From IMG/VR virus record IMGVR_UViG_3300050821_004390, positions 1 to 21,690 of that record: 21,690 nucleotides of DNA; one strand, given 5' to 3'. Of the stretch, positions 1 to 8,997 are shown piece by piece (position 1 is the stretch's first letter; each line of letters starts with the position of its first letter). Under the pieces are notes generated by a model. It made no database searches. It was given only the letters and a program-made list of their open reading frames with translations, and was not told the origin of the DNA. Position numbers and translations under genes: made by a program. The stretch comes from a virus.

Positions 1-3000
1 ACCTTCAGTGTCCCGGCCGTCCCGTTGGCCTGGTTCATGACAAAGACGACATGACACAAGGCGGCCGTCGCTGGCACCGTCGTCGTCCCGGTCGAGATCT
101 GAGCCCAGGCCGCCGTTCCCGATGCTGTCCCAAAGGTCAGTTCACTGTTGAAGTTGCCCGGCGACATTGGAGTGGTGGCGTCGATCGGGCAGCCAGTGTT
201 ATCGAGGAACTCGATGTAGGCCGTGGCCCCGGTAACCGTGGCCAGCTTCCACCAGGCGGTCAGGGAGATGGACGTCAGTCCGCTGACCGTGAAGTACTGC
301 TCAATGCCGATCGGCCCATTGATGGTGGCTCCTGCCGTCAAGATGCAGCACTTGGACCCAGCCTGGGCGTCAGCATTGGTGACCGCTGCGGTCCCGCCGG
401 TCGGCAAGGAGTAGACGAGGTTCCACCATTGCCCGGGATTGGTTGCTGTCGCCCCGAGGACTGACCCATACGACACGGACAGGGGGATGGCCGTCCCGTT
501 CGCGAAGTTTTCAAAGCCGCCGTCAGTGAGGGTCCAGACCTTTTCCATCTGGAAGTTGGATACTCGGAACTCAGCGTTACCAGAAGCAGCAGCGAGTGAC
601 ACGCTGAGCCCGCCATTGACACCTGATCCGGTATAGGTACCGGTAAACCGCTGCCACGTTGGCGTAAGATTGGGTGATGTGATGGTGGCTAGGACGTTGC
701 CGTTGTGCGAGATGCCGAAAGTGACGCCCAATGATGCGACGGCGGGGACATTGGTCTTGCTCGCCGAGTCGGGACCGACGGTAATGGTCGTCTTGCCGTC
801 GAAGGCCACCAGCCAGTTGGTCGAGTCAACAACCGCCAGGGCCGCGTATTCAAACGCTTCGATATAGCCCTCACCGTTGTCCAAGACAGCAACGTCAATA
901 ACGGATTGCCCCGCTGGGTTGGAGATACCGGGGTCACCCGTGACGAGAGACGAAGGAACAGCAGAGCCCCCAGCATTGTTGTTGTAGCCCAACCATCCAG
1001 CCGTAACGGGCTCGGGAGCACTCTGCTGCGCCGCACCATTGACACCTGAGGCGAATCCCGGGTCACTGGCTAGGTTGATGCAGTTAGCATTGATGTCGGG
1101 CTGGCTGATGTTCCAAAGTGGAGTGCTTGCGGCACTCCCGGGTCCGAGGAAGATGACACCTTCAGCCACTGAGGCTGCACCCTGTGGCACCTTGGTTTGA
1201 ATGTGCAGAGCTTCAGGTCGACCTTGCAGGTTGGGCGCTGTTGTGGTGGTTGTCGCTGAGTGATAAAGCGTCTGGAGAATACCGCCAGCCGCATTGTAGA
1301 AAACAAGGTAGGGGTAGCACCCGATACTTTCCCCGCCCGCAGCGACCGTGGTGACGCGCACCGTTCCCGACATGATGGTGCCAGGGTTACAAGGAGTGGC
1401 GCCGGACAAGATGCCCAGCTTGGTGGTCGACGTTCCATACGGCTTGATGTTGATGGCGTTGACGCCTTGGAGTGCTGTCCCCGTGTTAGCCACCGCTCCG
1501 ATGACTGGAGCTGTTCCGGTTCCTGTCGAGTTGTTGGCGTCGACCGTCCACCCGCCCGCTGTTGGAGCGCCTGAAAGTGGATTGGTAAAGTCGGCGTCGG
1601 GCTGGCTCATGAAGTTGAACCGACCGCGTACAGCAATGTCTTCAAAGGCTCCGTCAGCCGCCACAAAGGATTCAGCCAAGTTGCCGGGGACCGATGGTGT
1701 GTTGAATCCCGCCATGAGATTGGGCTCAGGCTGGGTGATGAAGTCGAGTCCGCAGTCCGGTAGTCCCGTTCCGGCATTGGTCCATGTTGGGTACAGGCCT
1801 AGAGCACCCTGTGCTTGTACGAAGACGAAGACGCGGTACTGGACACCGGGCAGGAGGTAGCCCTGATAGCACAGACCAGCCGACGATTTGGACTCGGCGT
1901 GTGGAGTAACGACACCGCGCGTCAAGGCCGCCAAGTTGAAGGACGATGCCGTCCCGACGATGTCACCGGTGTCGTAAACGGGAAGAAGAGAAGACCCGTA
2001 ATCAGGGTAGGACCCAGACCCTGGCACCGGTGAGCTGCTAGTGGTCGTGCCCCAGAAGTAGTCGGTGAAGGCTGTCCCGGCTCCCGGCGTCGGGTTGTTG
2101 ATGTCGAAGTCAACCAGTGCCGTGTCAGCTGTCGTGAAGATCACCACGCGGTAGCTGTATTGCGGAAGGTTGTCCGGCTGGCTGTAGGACCAATCAATGG
2201 TCGGGGTCAACGTGTCGATAGCGCCGGTCGAGCTGTTGAGCAACGGCATCGTGATGGTGACGTTGGGCGGGGCCGAGATGGTGTTGAGGATGATCTGGGC
2301 CGAGTACACGCGGTAGCCACCAGGAGCGAACCCACCGGCGTTACCCGCATTGATGGACGCCTGAATCGACTGGATATTCACTGCTGTTGCCGAGAAGGGC
2401 TCGGTCAGAGTGTTGGTTGAGGCGTAATAGATACCTGCACCCCAAGGAGGCACGGTGGTGGAAGCAAGGTTCGACGGGTAGACCGTATTGATAACCGTCG
2501 GAAACAAGTTTGAAGAACTCGACAGAGTCAACTCCATATTGTTCTGAGATGAAGGTGGGGTCGAGCTGCCTTCCCATCCAGCCTGAACAGCCAAAGTTAC
2601 TGAGGTAACGGTGGTCTCAGTCGGATCGTAAAAGGAGACGACAATGTCACCTGATGTCACCGCGGTCACTGCAGCAGGCTGACCCTGACTGTTTTGCGTA
2701 TTGACGATGCCGGACACCGAGCACCCAGTGAAGTGAGTAGTGGTCGTTCCGGTATAAGCAATGACCCATGTTGTCTGTTGCTGGATCCCGTTAGCAGACG
2801 TCACCGTGGTATTGGTGATGGGTGTGCCGTTTTGTTCCCAAAGGATGACTCCGGTAAACCCAGACGAGGTGATGCCCGAGTACTGTAAAACCACTTCACT
2901 GACTGCCGTCGAGCAGGCTACGCGCAGGAATCCTGACGACGAAAAGCCAGCGGTAATCGGATTGGTTGTCGTGTTGAGGTTTTGTGGTGATCCGTTTGCG

Positions 3001-3674
3001 ACAAAAGATGTTGCTGACGAGGCCGTGACGGTGTTGACGTGATAAACGAGAAGATTGCCCTCAGTTGGGAAACCAGCGAGCTGCGGGTTGTTGACGGCGA
3101 TGGACGAAGACGCTGAAGCCGTCGCTGTACAGGTGGCTCCATTACCTGAAATGGCAGCACCAACAGCCACGGTCCATGCAGTGCTGCCGGACAACAGCGT
3201 GAGACCAGTGAAGGTGGTTCCCGTGGTGCCGGTATAGGCGAACACTGCAGTGCCGCCAGAAGTTACGATGCTGAAGAAACCGTCAGCCGAGATGAAGGTG
3301 CCCGAGGCCGCCACCACTGTGATCGAGTTGTTCGACACAATGGTAGCGAGACTCAGGTTGTTTGTTCCGTTATAGGTAGTCGAAACGAGAAGATTCTGGA
3401 CCACAAAGTTGCCGAAACTAACTCCAACATCAAAGAGATCATTGATGGCAAGCCCACCGAATGAAGCGAGACTGCAGCCAGACAAGGGAACAGCTGGTTG
3501 AGAGAATGCATTCTCTAGGTTCCATACACCGTTAATCTGATCGGAGAGAGAAAGCGTCTGGCCATTCAGGGGACCATTACAGGCATAAGTGGGTGCCATG
3601 TTGAGGCTGTTGTCTGCACCGTTATCAATCTCACTGCCAATAGTGATGGTGGGGTTGAGCGTGATCTGTCCCAT
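1..3674 (-). CDS. Minor tail protein / tail tip adhesin, C-terminus outside the window
   Basis: A single minus-strand frame starts at ATG 3674, shares one base with the tape-measure stop (TAATG), and reads through to the left edge: 1224 codons with no stop noticed and the 3' end outside. It follows the tape measure, where distal tail and tip proteins are encoded. Residues 1-330 are Thr/Ser/Gly-rich beta-type sequence with three copies of a YTG..FTG motif (Tyr147, Tyr265, Tyr307). Residues about 465-620 look fibronectin-III-like (motif TPTIDWSYSQPDN). Residues about 695-842, 870-1045 and 1047-1224 look like three jelly-roll carbohydrate-binding modules of the CBM4/9 type, with G-F/W openings and endings such as FRVSNFQMEKV. 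The likely role is binding host surface glycans. The ribosome site is weak, so translation is probably coupled to the tape measure. Domain names come from pattern recognition, not a search. Confidence 0.85.
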   Translation of the reverse strand, partial: MGQITLNPTITIGSEIDNGADNSLNMAPTYACNGPLNGQTLSLSDQINGVWNLENAFSQPAVPLSGCSLASFGGLAINDLFDVGVSFGNFVVQNLLVSTTYNGTNNLSLATIVSNNSITVVAASGTFISADGFFSIVTSGGTAVFAYTGTTGTTFTGLTLLSGSTAWTVAVGAAISGNGATCTATASASSSIAVNNPQLAGFPTEGNLLVYHVNTVTASSATSFVANGSPQNLNTTTNPITAGFSSSGFLRVACSTAVSEVVLQYSGITSSGFTGVILWEQNGTPITNTTVTSANGIQQQTTWVIAYTGTTTTHFTGCSVSGIVNTQNSQGQPAAVTAVTSGDIVVSFYDPTETTVTSVTLAVQAGWEGSSTPPSSQNNMELTLSSSSNLFPTVINTVYPSNLASTTVPPWGAGIYYASTNTLTEPFSATAVNIQSIQASINAGNAGGFAPGGYRVYSAQIILNTISAPPNVTITMPLLNSSTGAIDTLTPTIDWSYSQPDNLPQYSYRVVIFTTADTALVDFDINNPTPGAGTAFTDYFWGTTTSSSPVPGSGSYPDYGSSLLPVYDTGDIVGTASSFNLAALTRGVVTPHAESKSSAGLCYQGYLLPGVQYRVFVFVQAQGALGLYPTWTNAGTGLPDCGLDFITQPEPNLMAGFNTPSVPGNLAESFVAADGAFEDIAVRGRFNFMSQPDADFTNPLSGAPTAGGWTVDANNSTGTGTAPVIGAVANTGTALQGVNAINIKPYGTSTTKLGILSGATPCNPGTIMSGTVRVTTVAAGGESIGCYPYLVFYNAAGGILQTLYHSATTTTTAPNLQGRPEALHIQTKVPQGAASVAEGVIFLGPGSAASTPLWNISQPDINANCINLASDPGFASGVNGAAQQSAPEPVTAGWLGYNNNAGGSAVPSSLVTGDPGISNPAGQSVIDVAVLDNGEGYIEAFEYAALAVVDSTNWLVAFDGKTTITVGPDSASKTNVPAVASLGVTFGISHNGNVLATITSPNLTPTWQRFTGTYTGSGVNGGLSVSLAAASGNAEFRVSNFQMEKVWTLTDGGFENFANGTAIPLSVSYGSVLGATATNPGQWWNLVYSLPTGGTAAVTNADAQAGSKCCILTAGATINGPIGIEQYFTVSGLTSISLTAWWKLATVTGATAYIEFLDNTGCPIDATTPMSPGNFNSELTFGTASGTAAWAQISTGTTTVPATAALCHVVFVMNQANGTAGTLK

Positions 3675-6600
3675 TACATTCCGTTCCAGTGCGAGACGAC
3701 TTCTTCCAATGCCTGCTCGACGGTCTGAGCGATTTCTTGGTCAAGTGATGGGATCAGGGACGCGATGTCGGCTGAGATGGTGACCGAGACTTGAATGGCA
3801 CCGTTGCCAATCGTCAGGTGCGAGCCGCCGCCCGCAGACGACAAGGGAGACGAGCCGTTGGCCAACGACTCCAGCATCGACTTGGACAGCACAAACTCTC
3901 CACCGAGCAACGTGGCGTCACTCGGCCCCGCTCCCGGTACAAACCCGCCGTTGTGGTAGAGCGACGGCGGGAACGATGCAATGGCGTTAGCCACCTTGGA
4001 GTGCGGCAGGGGCGGTCCGCTGTAACCGTATCCAGCACCGAGGTCTGGCCCCCAGGCACCGAAGTTGTTCCCGCGCGAGGCGTTGATGAAGACCTGCACC
4101 TGTTGCTGCCAGGTCGCTCCCTGAGCGCCGGACATCCCGTTGGGCATCGTGCCGTGAAAGGCCCCGCCACCGTTGTCGAGCCACGTCCCGGGCTCAAACT
4201 GGAAGAGTCCGGCCGCCGGGCCAATCCCACCAGCCAGAACCGTGGGGTCACCACTCGACTCGATACCGTCAACCAGTGCAGCGCCAACCTTGCCCTGGAG
4301 GGGCGTCCCGCCGTAGACCTGCACCTGCTGGGCAACCTGTGCGGGCAGGATGATCTCACCGGAGTGGACACCCGCTGTACCGGATCCAGTGATGGTGCCG
4401 CCACCATCGAACTGCGCCATCTGCGAGGCCTGGTCACCCGCTGAGACCGCACCGAGGATGGTGTTGACCAGACCAGCCGACAGAGGCTTGCCGGTGGCGA
4501 GGACTGAGTTCTCGCTCATGGTGAGTAGCGACTGCAGGGTCGCAATCCCAGCCGTGTTCTGGGCCATGGTGGCGATGGACAGGGCCTGGAAGATCTGCAT
4601 CTGCTGCGTGATGCCTTGGATGGTCTCGCTGAAGCCATTGGTTACTACCGTCCCGATATTCTGAATGAACTGGCTGTAGTTGCCGAGGTACGTCTGCAGC
4701 TGACTGGCGATCGAGCCGTAATCGGTTTGCAGTTGGATGGCATAGGAGAAGATGGCGTTTTGGTAGTTGTTCGTCGCTGACTGCAGCTGCCACTGTGCCG
4801 TCTGCACACCTTGCTGGCTGACCTTCAACGAGTTGGCGGCCGTGACGACTTGGTTCTGAGCCACGGTCAATGCGTTGTTCTGCTGGATCTGGTTCTGGTC
4901 AGCCGACGCTAGTTGGCTGAGGCTGCTCGTGACGGCCTGGTTGCGTTGGCTCTGGATCTGCAAGGCGTTGTTCACGGCATCGTATTGCGGGGTGATGGCA
5001 GCCAGGGCCTGGTTCGCGGCGAGGAGTTGCGTGTTCAGCCCACCCATAGCCTGGGCTGCTTGGAGCTGTGCACCGTAAGACTGCTCGGGCCCGAGCTGCG
5101 CTTGCTGGATATTGAACTGTTGCTGGCCTAGGCCCTGCGTGTTTTGAGCGGTGGCGAGTTGCGACTCGGTCTGCACCTCGGCCAACTGTGCTTGCAGGGC
5201 CTGGATGCGCGGGTCCTGCGTCGGGATCTTCTGCAGCTCCAGAGTGGCGATCTGTTGTTGGATGGCCGCTTCTTGCACCTGATACTGCTCTTGCTGAGCA
5301 GAGTAGGCCTTGCTTCCGGCGAGCGGCTCATTCAACAAGTTCTGGTATTGCTGTGTCTGGGCCTGGAGGACTTGCACCGCACCCTGCAAGGTCTGGTATG
5401 TCGTGTAGAGGGACTGACCCGAAGCATTGGTCCCGTACATGGCTTGCTCAAGAGTGTTGTAAGCAGTCACCTCACTGTTGATGGCCGCGATCTGCTGGCT
5501 ACTGAGGCTGACGGCTTGCTGGATCTGTGCCTGCACGTTGGCATTGGCCGGGGCGTAACCACTGTTCAAGGCCGTCGTGAGAGAGTCGGCCGCACCTTGT
5601 TGAGTCAGGGTCGCGACCGTGCTCGACTCCATGGCGCGGCCCAACGAGAACTCGGCCTGTCCCATCTGGAAGGCGGCCTGAGTTGCTTGGAACTGCGCCT
5701 GCTCCAGGCCCCACGTTGCTTGAGTCAGCCCCTGCTCGGCCTGGGTCAGCTGGAAGGCCGTGTTCATGTTCTGCTGCTGGTATTGAAGCTGGGCGATGTT
5801 GGCGGCTGTATACGCCGGGGATGGTGCATTCTGTAGTTGCTGCGCCGTGACGGGTTGGCCGGTCGCATAGTTCTCGGGGAGGATCAGGCCGTTGGCGTCT
5901 GTGGTCTGATGCATGCCACCGACAGAAGGTGGCTGGTTCTTGCCTGGGGTAAGGATGTCCTGCAATGAGGATCCGTTGTTGGCCAGTTGCTTCTGAATCG
6001 AGTTGAATGGGACCATGGCTTCGCCGTACTGACCACCAACTTGAGCAGCGATGGATTGAGCCATGTTCGCGACAGCTTCTTCACTGGTAGCTGATGCGCT
6101 CCCGAGGTTTTGAAGAGATTGCACCAAGTTGTCGAGCGGGACCTTGGAAGCCGAGAGGGTTTGCGTCATGTCGACACCCGAAGACTGCAGGTCAGCCACG
6201 GCGGTCTGACGGTTAGTGCCGGGTTGCATGGCCTGCACAAACTTGATCATGTTTTCCATGTTCTTCATCTGGTTGTCGACCTGATCAAGATTCTTGGAAT
6301 GCGCTTCGTTGTGACGCGTTTCGGCTTGGATTTGAGGCATGTTCGCTTCCGCACCCTGAAACCCACCCATGACAAGTTGGTTCTTGATGTGATCTACCGG
6401 AACGTAAGATCCGGCGTGCGCTGACTGGTAAGCGGAGAAAATCTCTTCACCCTCATGGGGACCCGGGGTGACGGGATTGGCTGCCTTGAAGGCGTCGGTC
6501 AGTTTGCCGACAGCGGCCGTATTCTCCTGCTGTGCTTGTCGACCAGATTCAAAGACACCGAGCAGTGCGCCACCAATAGCCCCGGCTCCGGCTCCGATAG

Positions 6601-8218
6601 CTGTACCCTCGGGCCCAATCATTGATCCGACCATGGCACCCGCTCCGGCTCCTTGCAGAACACTGCCAAGCATTTGACCTTGTTGCGGGCCGCCGACTGC
6701 ATTGCCGATTTGCGGGCCAAACGCTGCAAGACCGCCCCCGGCAATCAAGCCGAAGGCGCGCGAGGACAAGAAGTCACCGATACCACCTACGACAGCACTG
6801 CCAGCCACTCCCATCTTCTGGCCAAAAGTGGGCGAGATCCCTTCCAGGGCTGGGTTGCCACCGGCTACGGGAGGAATGTAACTGCGATAGGGATCCTGTG
6901 CTGCTACACCTGGCACCACATCGGCACTCGGTACAACCATTCCACTCTGCACCATGGCTGAGCGTTGTAGGGCAATCATGTCAGCCAGCTGAGCGTTGTA
7001 CTCAGTCATCGCACTGGCCCCAGACCGCATAGCAGATGTGTCAGCGTTTTGTGCGGAAGCTTTCTCACTGAGCCCCAACACGGCAGCCTTGAGGCCGCTA
7101 CTCATGTCGAGAATGTCCTTGGTGATCTCGATACCCTTCCAAGCAATCAAGGCCGCCACCACCGTCCCGATGGCTGCATCAAACTCATGGAAGTGGGTAG
7201 CGGCTCCGGCAACAGCACCCGCTACATCGAGCATGTCTTTCGCGAACGGTGCCAGCTTGTCGACGGCTTGGGTGATGGCCGACACCAGCTGGGTAACGTC
7301 TTGAACGCCCTGCTTGAACTGACCGGTCCCCATGAAGGAGTTGACGTCTTTCAGTCCACTCTGCAGCCCACTCATGATGGGGGACATGGAGGATGTCGAG
7401 CTGTCCTTGAACTGGTTCTCAAAGGTCTGCAGCTGACCAGACAGTGTGCCTGCTTGTGCTTGTCCGGCCCCGGCGTAGTTTTGCTGGATCCCGGCCAAGA
7501 TGGTGTTGAGCTGTTGCTGCGGGGTATCTCCCTGGTTCCCTTCCAATCGCAGCTTGTTGTACGTCGCCTGGTCGATGATCTGCGACGTCAGAAGGCTGGT
7601 CGCGTAGCGTGACGACGACCCACCGGCCCCGCCCAACCTCTGCACCAACTGATAGAAGTTGCCGACGGCCCCGGCCACCGAGTCCAGGGTCTGTCCAGTC
7701 CCAGCGGCCGCATTCTGGAAGTCCTTCATGTCCTGGGACAGGTTCTGGTTGGTCCCCTTGGTCGAGATGCCGAACTGGACGTAGGCACTACCGGCCGACG
7801 AGATGCTCACACCGAACTGGTCGGCGAACTTGCTCATCGAGGACAGCTGGCTGGCCCCTTCACTGGCCCCGCCGAAGGTGCTGGTGAACTGCACCTGCAG
7901 CGTCTGCATCTGCATGGTCGTGTCCTTGACCATGTTGAGGAAGGCCGCTATCCCGAAACCTCCGACGGCTCCGGCCACCATGCCTTGAATGGCGCGGCCG
8001 ACTGAGCCAACGTGGTCCTCAAGATCCGAGATGACGACACCCGACGCCGTGACCTTTTCAGAGAAGGACTGAACAGCGTCTTTACCCTTGGAGAAGTTCT
8101 CACCGATGTTCGATGCATTGTCCTGCAGCGTCCCCATGGCCTCGTTGGCTTCATCAACACCTGAGCCATCAAACTCGGTGCGGATGCGAGCAACAACGTC
8201 ACCAACCGCTGTACTCAT
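3674..8218 (-). CDS. Tape measure protein with transglycosylase-like domain
   Basis: At 1514 residues this is the longest complete gene, placed directly after the chaperone frameshift pair, which defines the tape measure position. Its ATG overlaps the chaperone-extension stop (ATGA), with GGGAAG upstream. The N-terminus is helical (about 1-340); a hydrophobic segment lies near 345-365; a Gly/Ala-rich, probably membrane-active stretch lies at about 485-555; a very Gln-rich coiled-coil region spans about 790-1190. Residues about 1317-1397 resemble a lytic transglycosylase fold: GIESSGD with candidate catalytic Glu1320, then GLFQFEPGTW. The C-terminus has HNGGFVPGAGPSD and GGEFVLSK, common at tape-measure ends. 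It sets tail length (about 225 nm, if the usual 0.15 nm per residue holds), is probably ejected with DNA, and may open peptidoglycan locally. Confidence 0.93.
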   Translation of the reverse strand: MSTAVGDVVARIRTEFDGSGVDEANEAMGTLQDNASNIGENFSKGKDAVQSFSEKVTASGVVISDLEDHVGSVGRAIQGMVAGAVGGFGIAAFLNMVKDTTMQMQTLQVQFTSTFGGASEGASQLSSMSKFADQFGVSISSAGSAYVQFGISTKGTNQNLSQDMKDFQNAAAGTGQTLDSVAGAVGNFYQLVQRLGGAGGSSSRYATSLLTSQIIDQATYNKLRLEGNQGDTPQQQLNTILAGIQQNYAGAGQAQAGTLSGQLQTFENQFKDSSTSSMSPIMSGLQSGLKDVNSFMGTGQFKQGVQDVTQLVSAITQAVDKLAPFAKDMLDVAGAVAGAATHFHEFDAAIGTVVAALIAWKGIEITKDILDMSSGLKAAVLGLSEKASAQNADTSAMRSGASAMTEYNAQLADMIALQRSAMVQSGMVVPSADVVPGVAAQDPYRSYIPPVAGGNPALEGISPTFGQKMGVAGSAVVGGIGDFLSSRAFGLIAGGGLAAFGPQIGNAVGGPQQGQMLGSVLQGAGAGAMVGSMIGPEGTAIGAGAGAIGGALLGVFESGRQAQQENTAAVGKLTDAFKAANPVTPGPHEGEEIFSAYQSAHAGSYVPVDHIKNQLVMGGFQGAEANMPQIQAETRHNEAHSKNLDQVDNQMKNMENMIKFVQAMQPGTNRQTAVADLQSSGVDMTQTLSASKVPLDNLVQSLQNLGSASATSEEAVANMAQSIAAQVGGQYGEAMVPFNSIQKQLANNGSSLQDILTPGKNQPPSVGGMHQTTDANGLILPENYATGQPVTAQQLQNAPSPAYTAANIAQLQYQQQNMNTAFQLTQAEQGLTQATWGLEQAQFQATQAAFQMGQAEFSLGRAMESSTVATLTQQGAADSLTTALNSGYAPANANVQAQIQQAVSLSSQQIAAINSEVTAYNTLEQAMYGTNASGQSLYTTYQTLQGAVQVLQAQTQQYQNLLNEPLAGSKAYSAQQEQYQVQEAAIQQQIATLELQKIPTQDPRIQALQAQLAEVQTESQLATAQNTQGLGQQQFNIQQAQLGPEQSYGAQLQAAQAMGGLNTQLLAANQALAAITPQYDAVNNALQIQSQRNQAVTSSLSQLASADQNQIQQNNALTVAQNQVVTAANSLKVSQQGVQTAQWQLQSATNNYQNAIFSYAIQLQTDYGSIASQLQTYLGNYSQFIQNIGTVVTNGFSETIQGITQQMQIFQALSIATMAQNTAGIATLQSLLTMSENSVLATGKPLSAGLVNTILGAVSAGDQASQMAQFDGGGTITGSGTAGVHSGEIILPAQVAQQVQVYGGTPLQGKVGAALVDGIESSGDPTVLAGGIGPAAGLFQFEPGTWLDNGGGAFHGTMPNGMSGAQGATWQQQVQVFINASRGNNFGAWGPDLGAGYGYSGPPLPHSKVANAIASFPPSLYHNGGFVPGAGPSDATLLGGEFVLSKSMLESLANGSSPLSSAGGGSHLTIGNGAIQVSVTISADIASLIPSLDQEIAQTVEQALEEVVSHWNGM

Positions 8219-8481
8219 GCCCGGCTACTTCCCATAGTGCGCGGCGTCGGGTTGTCGGAGTCTCCGTGCTGACCGTGGTCCCTCTTCTGCTTCTCCTCGG
8301 CTGCTTCGATTTTGAAGAACACGCGCCACTCCTGTAACTCTTCTGAAGACATAGGAGTCCCGCGGCCATGCTGGATCTCCCCAACCGTCATCTTCAGTTC
8401 ACGGGCAAGTCCGAAGAGGAACCGTCGGTCGAACTCGACTCCATGACCTTCAATGCCGTCTTCGCCGAGGTTGAGCATCCT
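8215..8481 (-). CDS. Tail assembly chaperone, frameshifted extension (T part of G-T)
   Basis: This reading frame is expressed as the C-terminal part of a G-T fusion after a -1 slip at 8481-8487. The join would be Lys122 of G, then Arg, then MLNLGEDG and onward, giving a product of about 210 residues. The segment has 87 residues from its own ATG at 8478, which lies just after the slip site and has no good ribosome site of its own. It contains ELKMTVGEIQ and SSEELQEWRVFFKIEAAEEKQKR, a pattern common to T-domain chaperones of siphoviruses. Its stop overlaps the tape-measure ATG by four bases. In lambda the equivalent T domain recruits tail tube subunits to the tape measure; the same role is inferred here from position and architecture. 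Confidence 0.88.
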   Translation of the reverse strand, partial: RMLNLGEDGIEGHGVEFDRRFLFGLARELKMTVGEIQHGRGTPMSSEELQEWRVFFKIEAAEEKQKRDHGQHGDSDNPTPRTMGSSRA

Positions 8482-8846
8482 TTTCCCAGGCGCTCCTCGG
8501 CCTTGCCGTCGAGGCCGGACAACCGCAACGCAATCGAGGCGAGAGTCCCGACGATGGCAGCGGGTTGATTCACGAGCATGTCGACGTCATCCTCGGTGAA
8601 GGCATGGTTGCCGTCATCAGGGTCGAACACGCAGTTGATGACGACATGAGCATCGACCGCCTGCATGTCCTCGTCCTTGGTGAAGTTGCCCTCGCGCTGG
8701 ATCTCGGCGATGTGAGCGAAATAGGAGGCACGGTCACCGACCGTCATGCCTCGCACCTCTACAGTGGTATCCCAGTCCCCCACCGGAACCAGTTCCTTCT
8801 GGGTGACGTCCTTGGCTGCGCGGACCTTCTCTGAAATGCGTGACAT
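8394..8846 (-). CDS. Tail assembly chaperone (G protein)
   Basis: A 150-residue protein between the tail tube genes and the tape measure, the usual position of the lambda gpG-type chaperone that coats the tape measure during assembly. The ATG at 8846 has a strong AGGAG ribosome site seven bases upstream. The sequence is acidic in the middle (DGNHAFTEDDVDML) and ends in a Ser-rich tail after the slippery codons GGA AAA (residues 121-122). Most ribosomes would make this 150-residue form; a minority would slip to make G-T. It overlaps the extension frame by about 85 bases. Identification rests on position, length and the visible frameshift signal rather than on a distinctive motif. Confidence 0.88.
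   Translation of the reverse strand: MSRISEKVRAAKDVTQKELVPVGDWDTTVEVRGMTVGDRASYFAHIAEIQREGNFTKDEDMQAVDAHVVINCVFDPDDGNHAFTEDDVDMLVNQPAAIVGTLASIALRLSGLDGKAEERLGKGCSTSAKTALKVMESSSTDGSSSDLPVN
8481..8487 (-). promoter_or_regulatory. -1 programmed frameshift slippery heptamer GGGAAAA
   Basis: On the minus strand the zero-frame codons are CTG GGA AAA GGA, so the heptamer reads G GGA AAA, the X XXY YYZ form. It lies at the start of the overlap between the G frame and the extension frame. A one-base backward slip gives GGG AAA then AGG ATG CTC, which enters the downstream frame and runs to the stop that overlaps the tape-measure start. This is nearly the lambda signal (GGGAAAG). Confidence 0.9.
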
Positions 8847-8926
8847 TTTCTTCTCCTATGGACACGGTGAGGCGGGATTGGCTACCCAGTCACCTCGGGT
8901 CACTGCTTACAGAGGTGAGAATGGCC

Positions 8927-8965
8927 GAGGGCCCGGCACCGATGTTGGACTGGTGCCGGGCCCTC
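8927..8965. terminator. Strong 14-bp hairpin after the tail tube gene
   Basis: GAGGGCCCGGCACC (8927-8940) and its exact reverse complement (8952-8965) flank an 11-base loop, giving a perfect GC-rich 14-bp stem between the tail tube gene (ends 8998) and the chaperone gene (starts 8846). On the minus strand it is not followed by a U tract; on the plus strand it is followed by TTGATT. It probably acts as a partial terminator or 3' stabiliser that lowers chaperone and tape-measure expression relative to the abundant tube protein. The hairpin is seen; its function is inferred. Confidence 0.8.
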
Positions 8966-8997
8966 TTGATTCCGCCTGCACGGCGAAGGGGAAGAGG

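Noticed and set aside
3791-4444. Plus-strand frame of 217 codons
   Set aside because: Antisense to the C-terminus of the tape measure, no ribosome site, Arg/Gly-rich mirror product.
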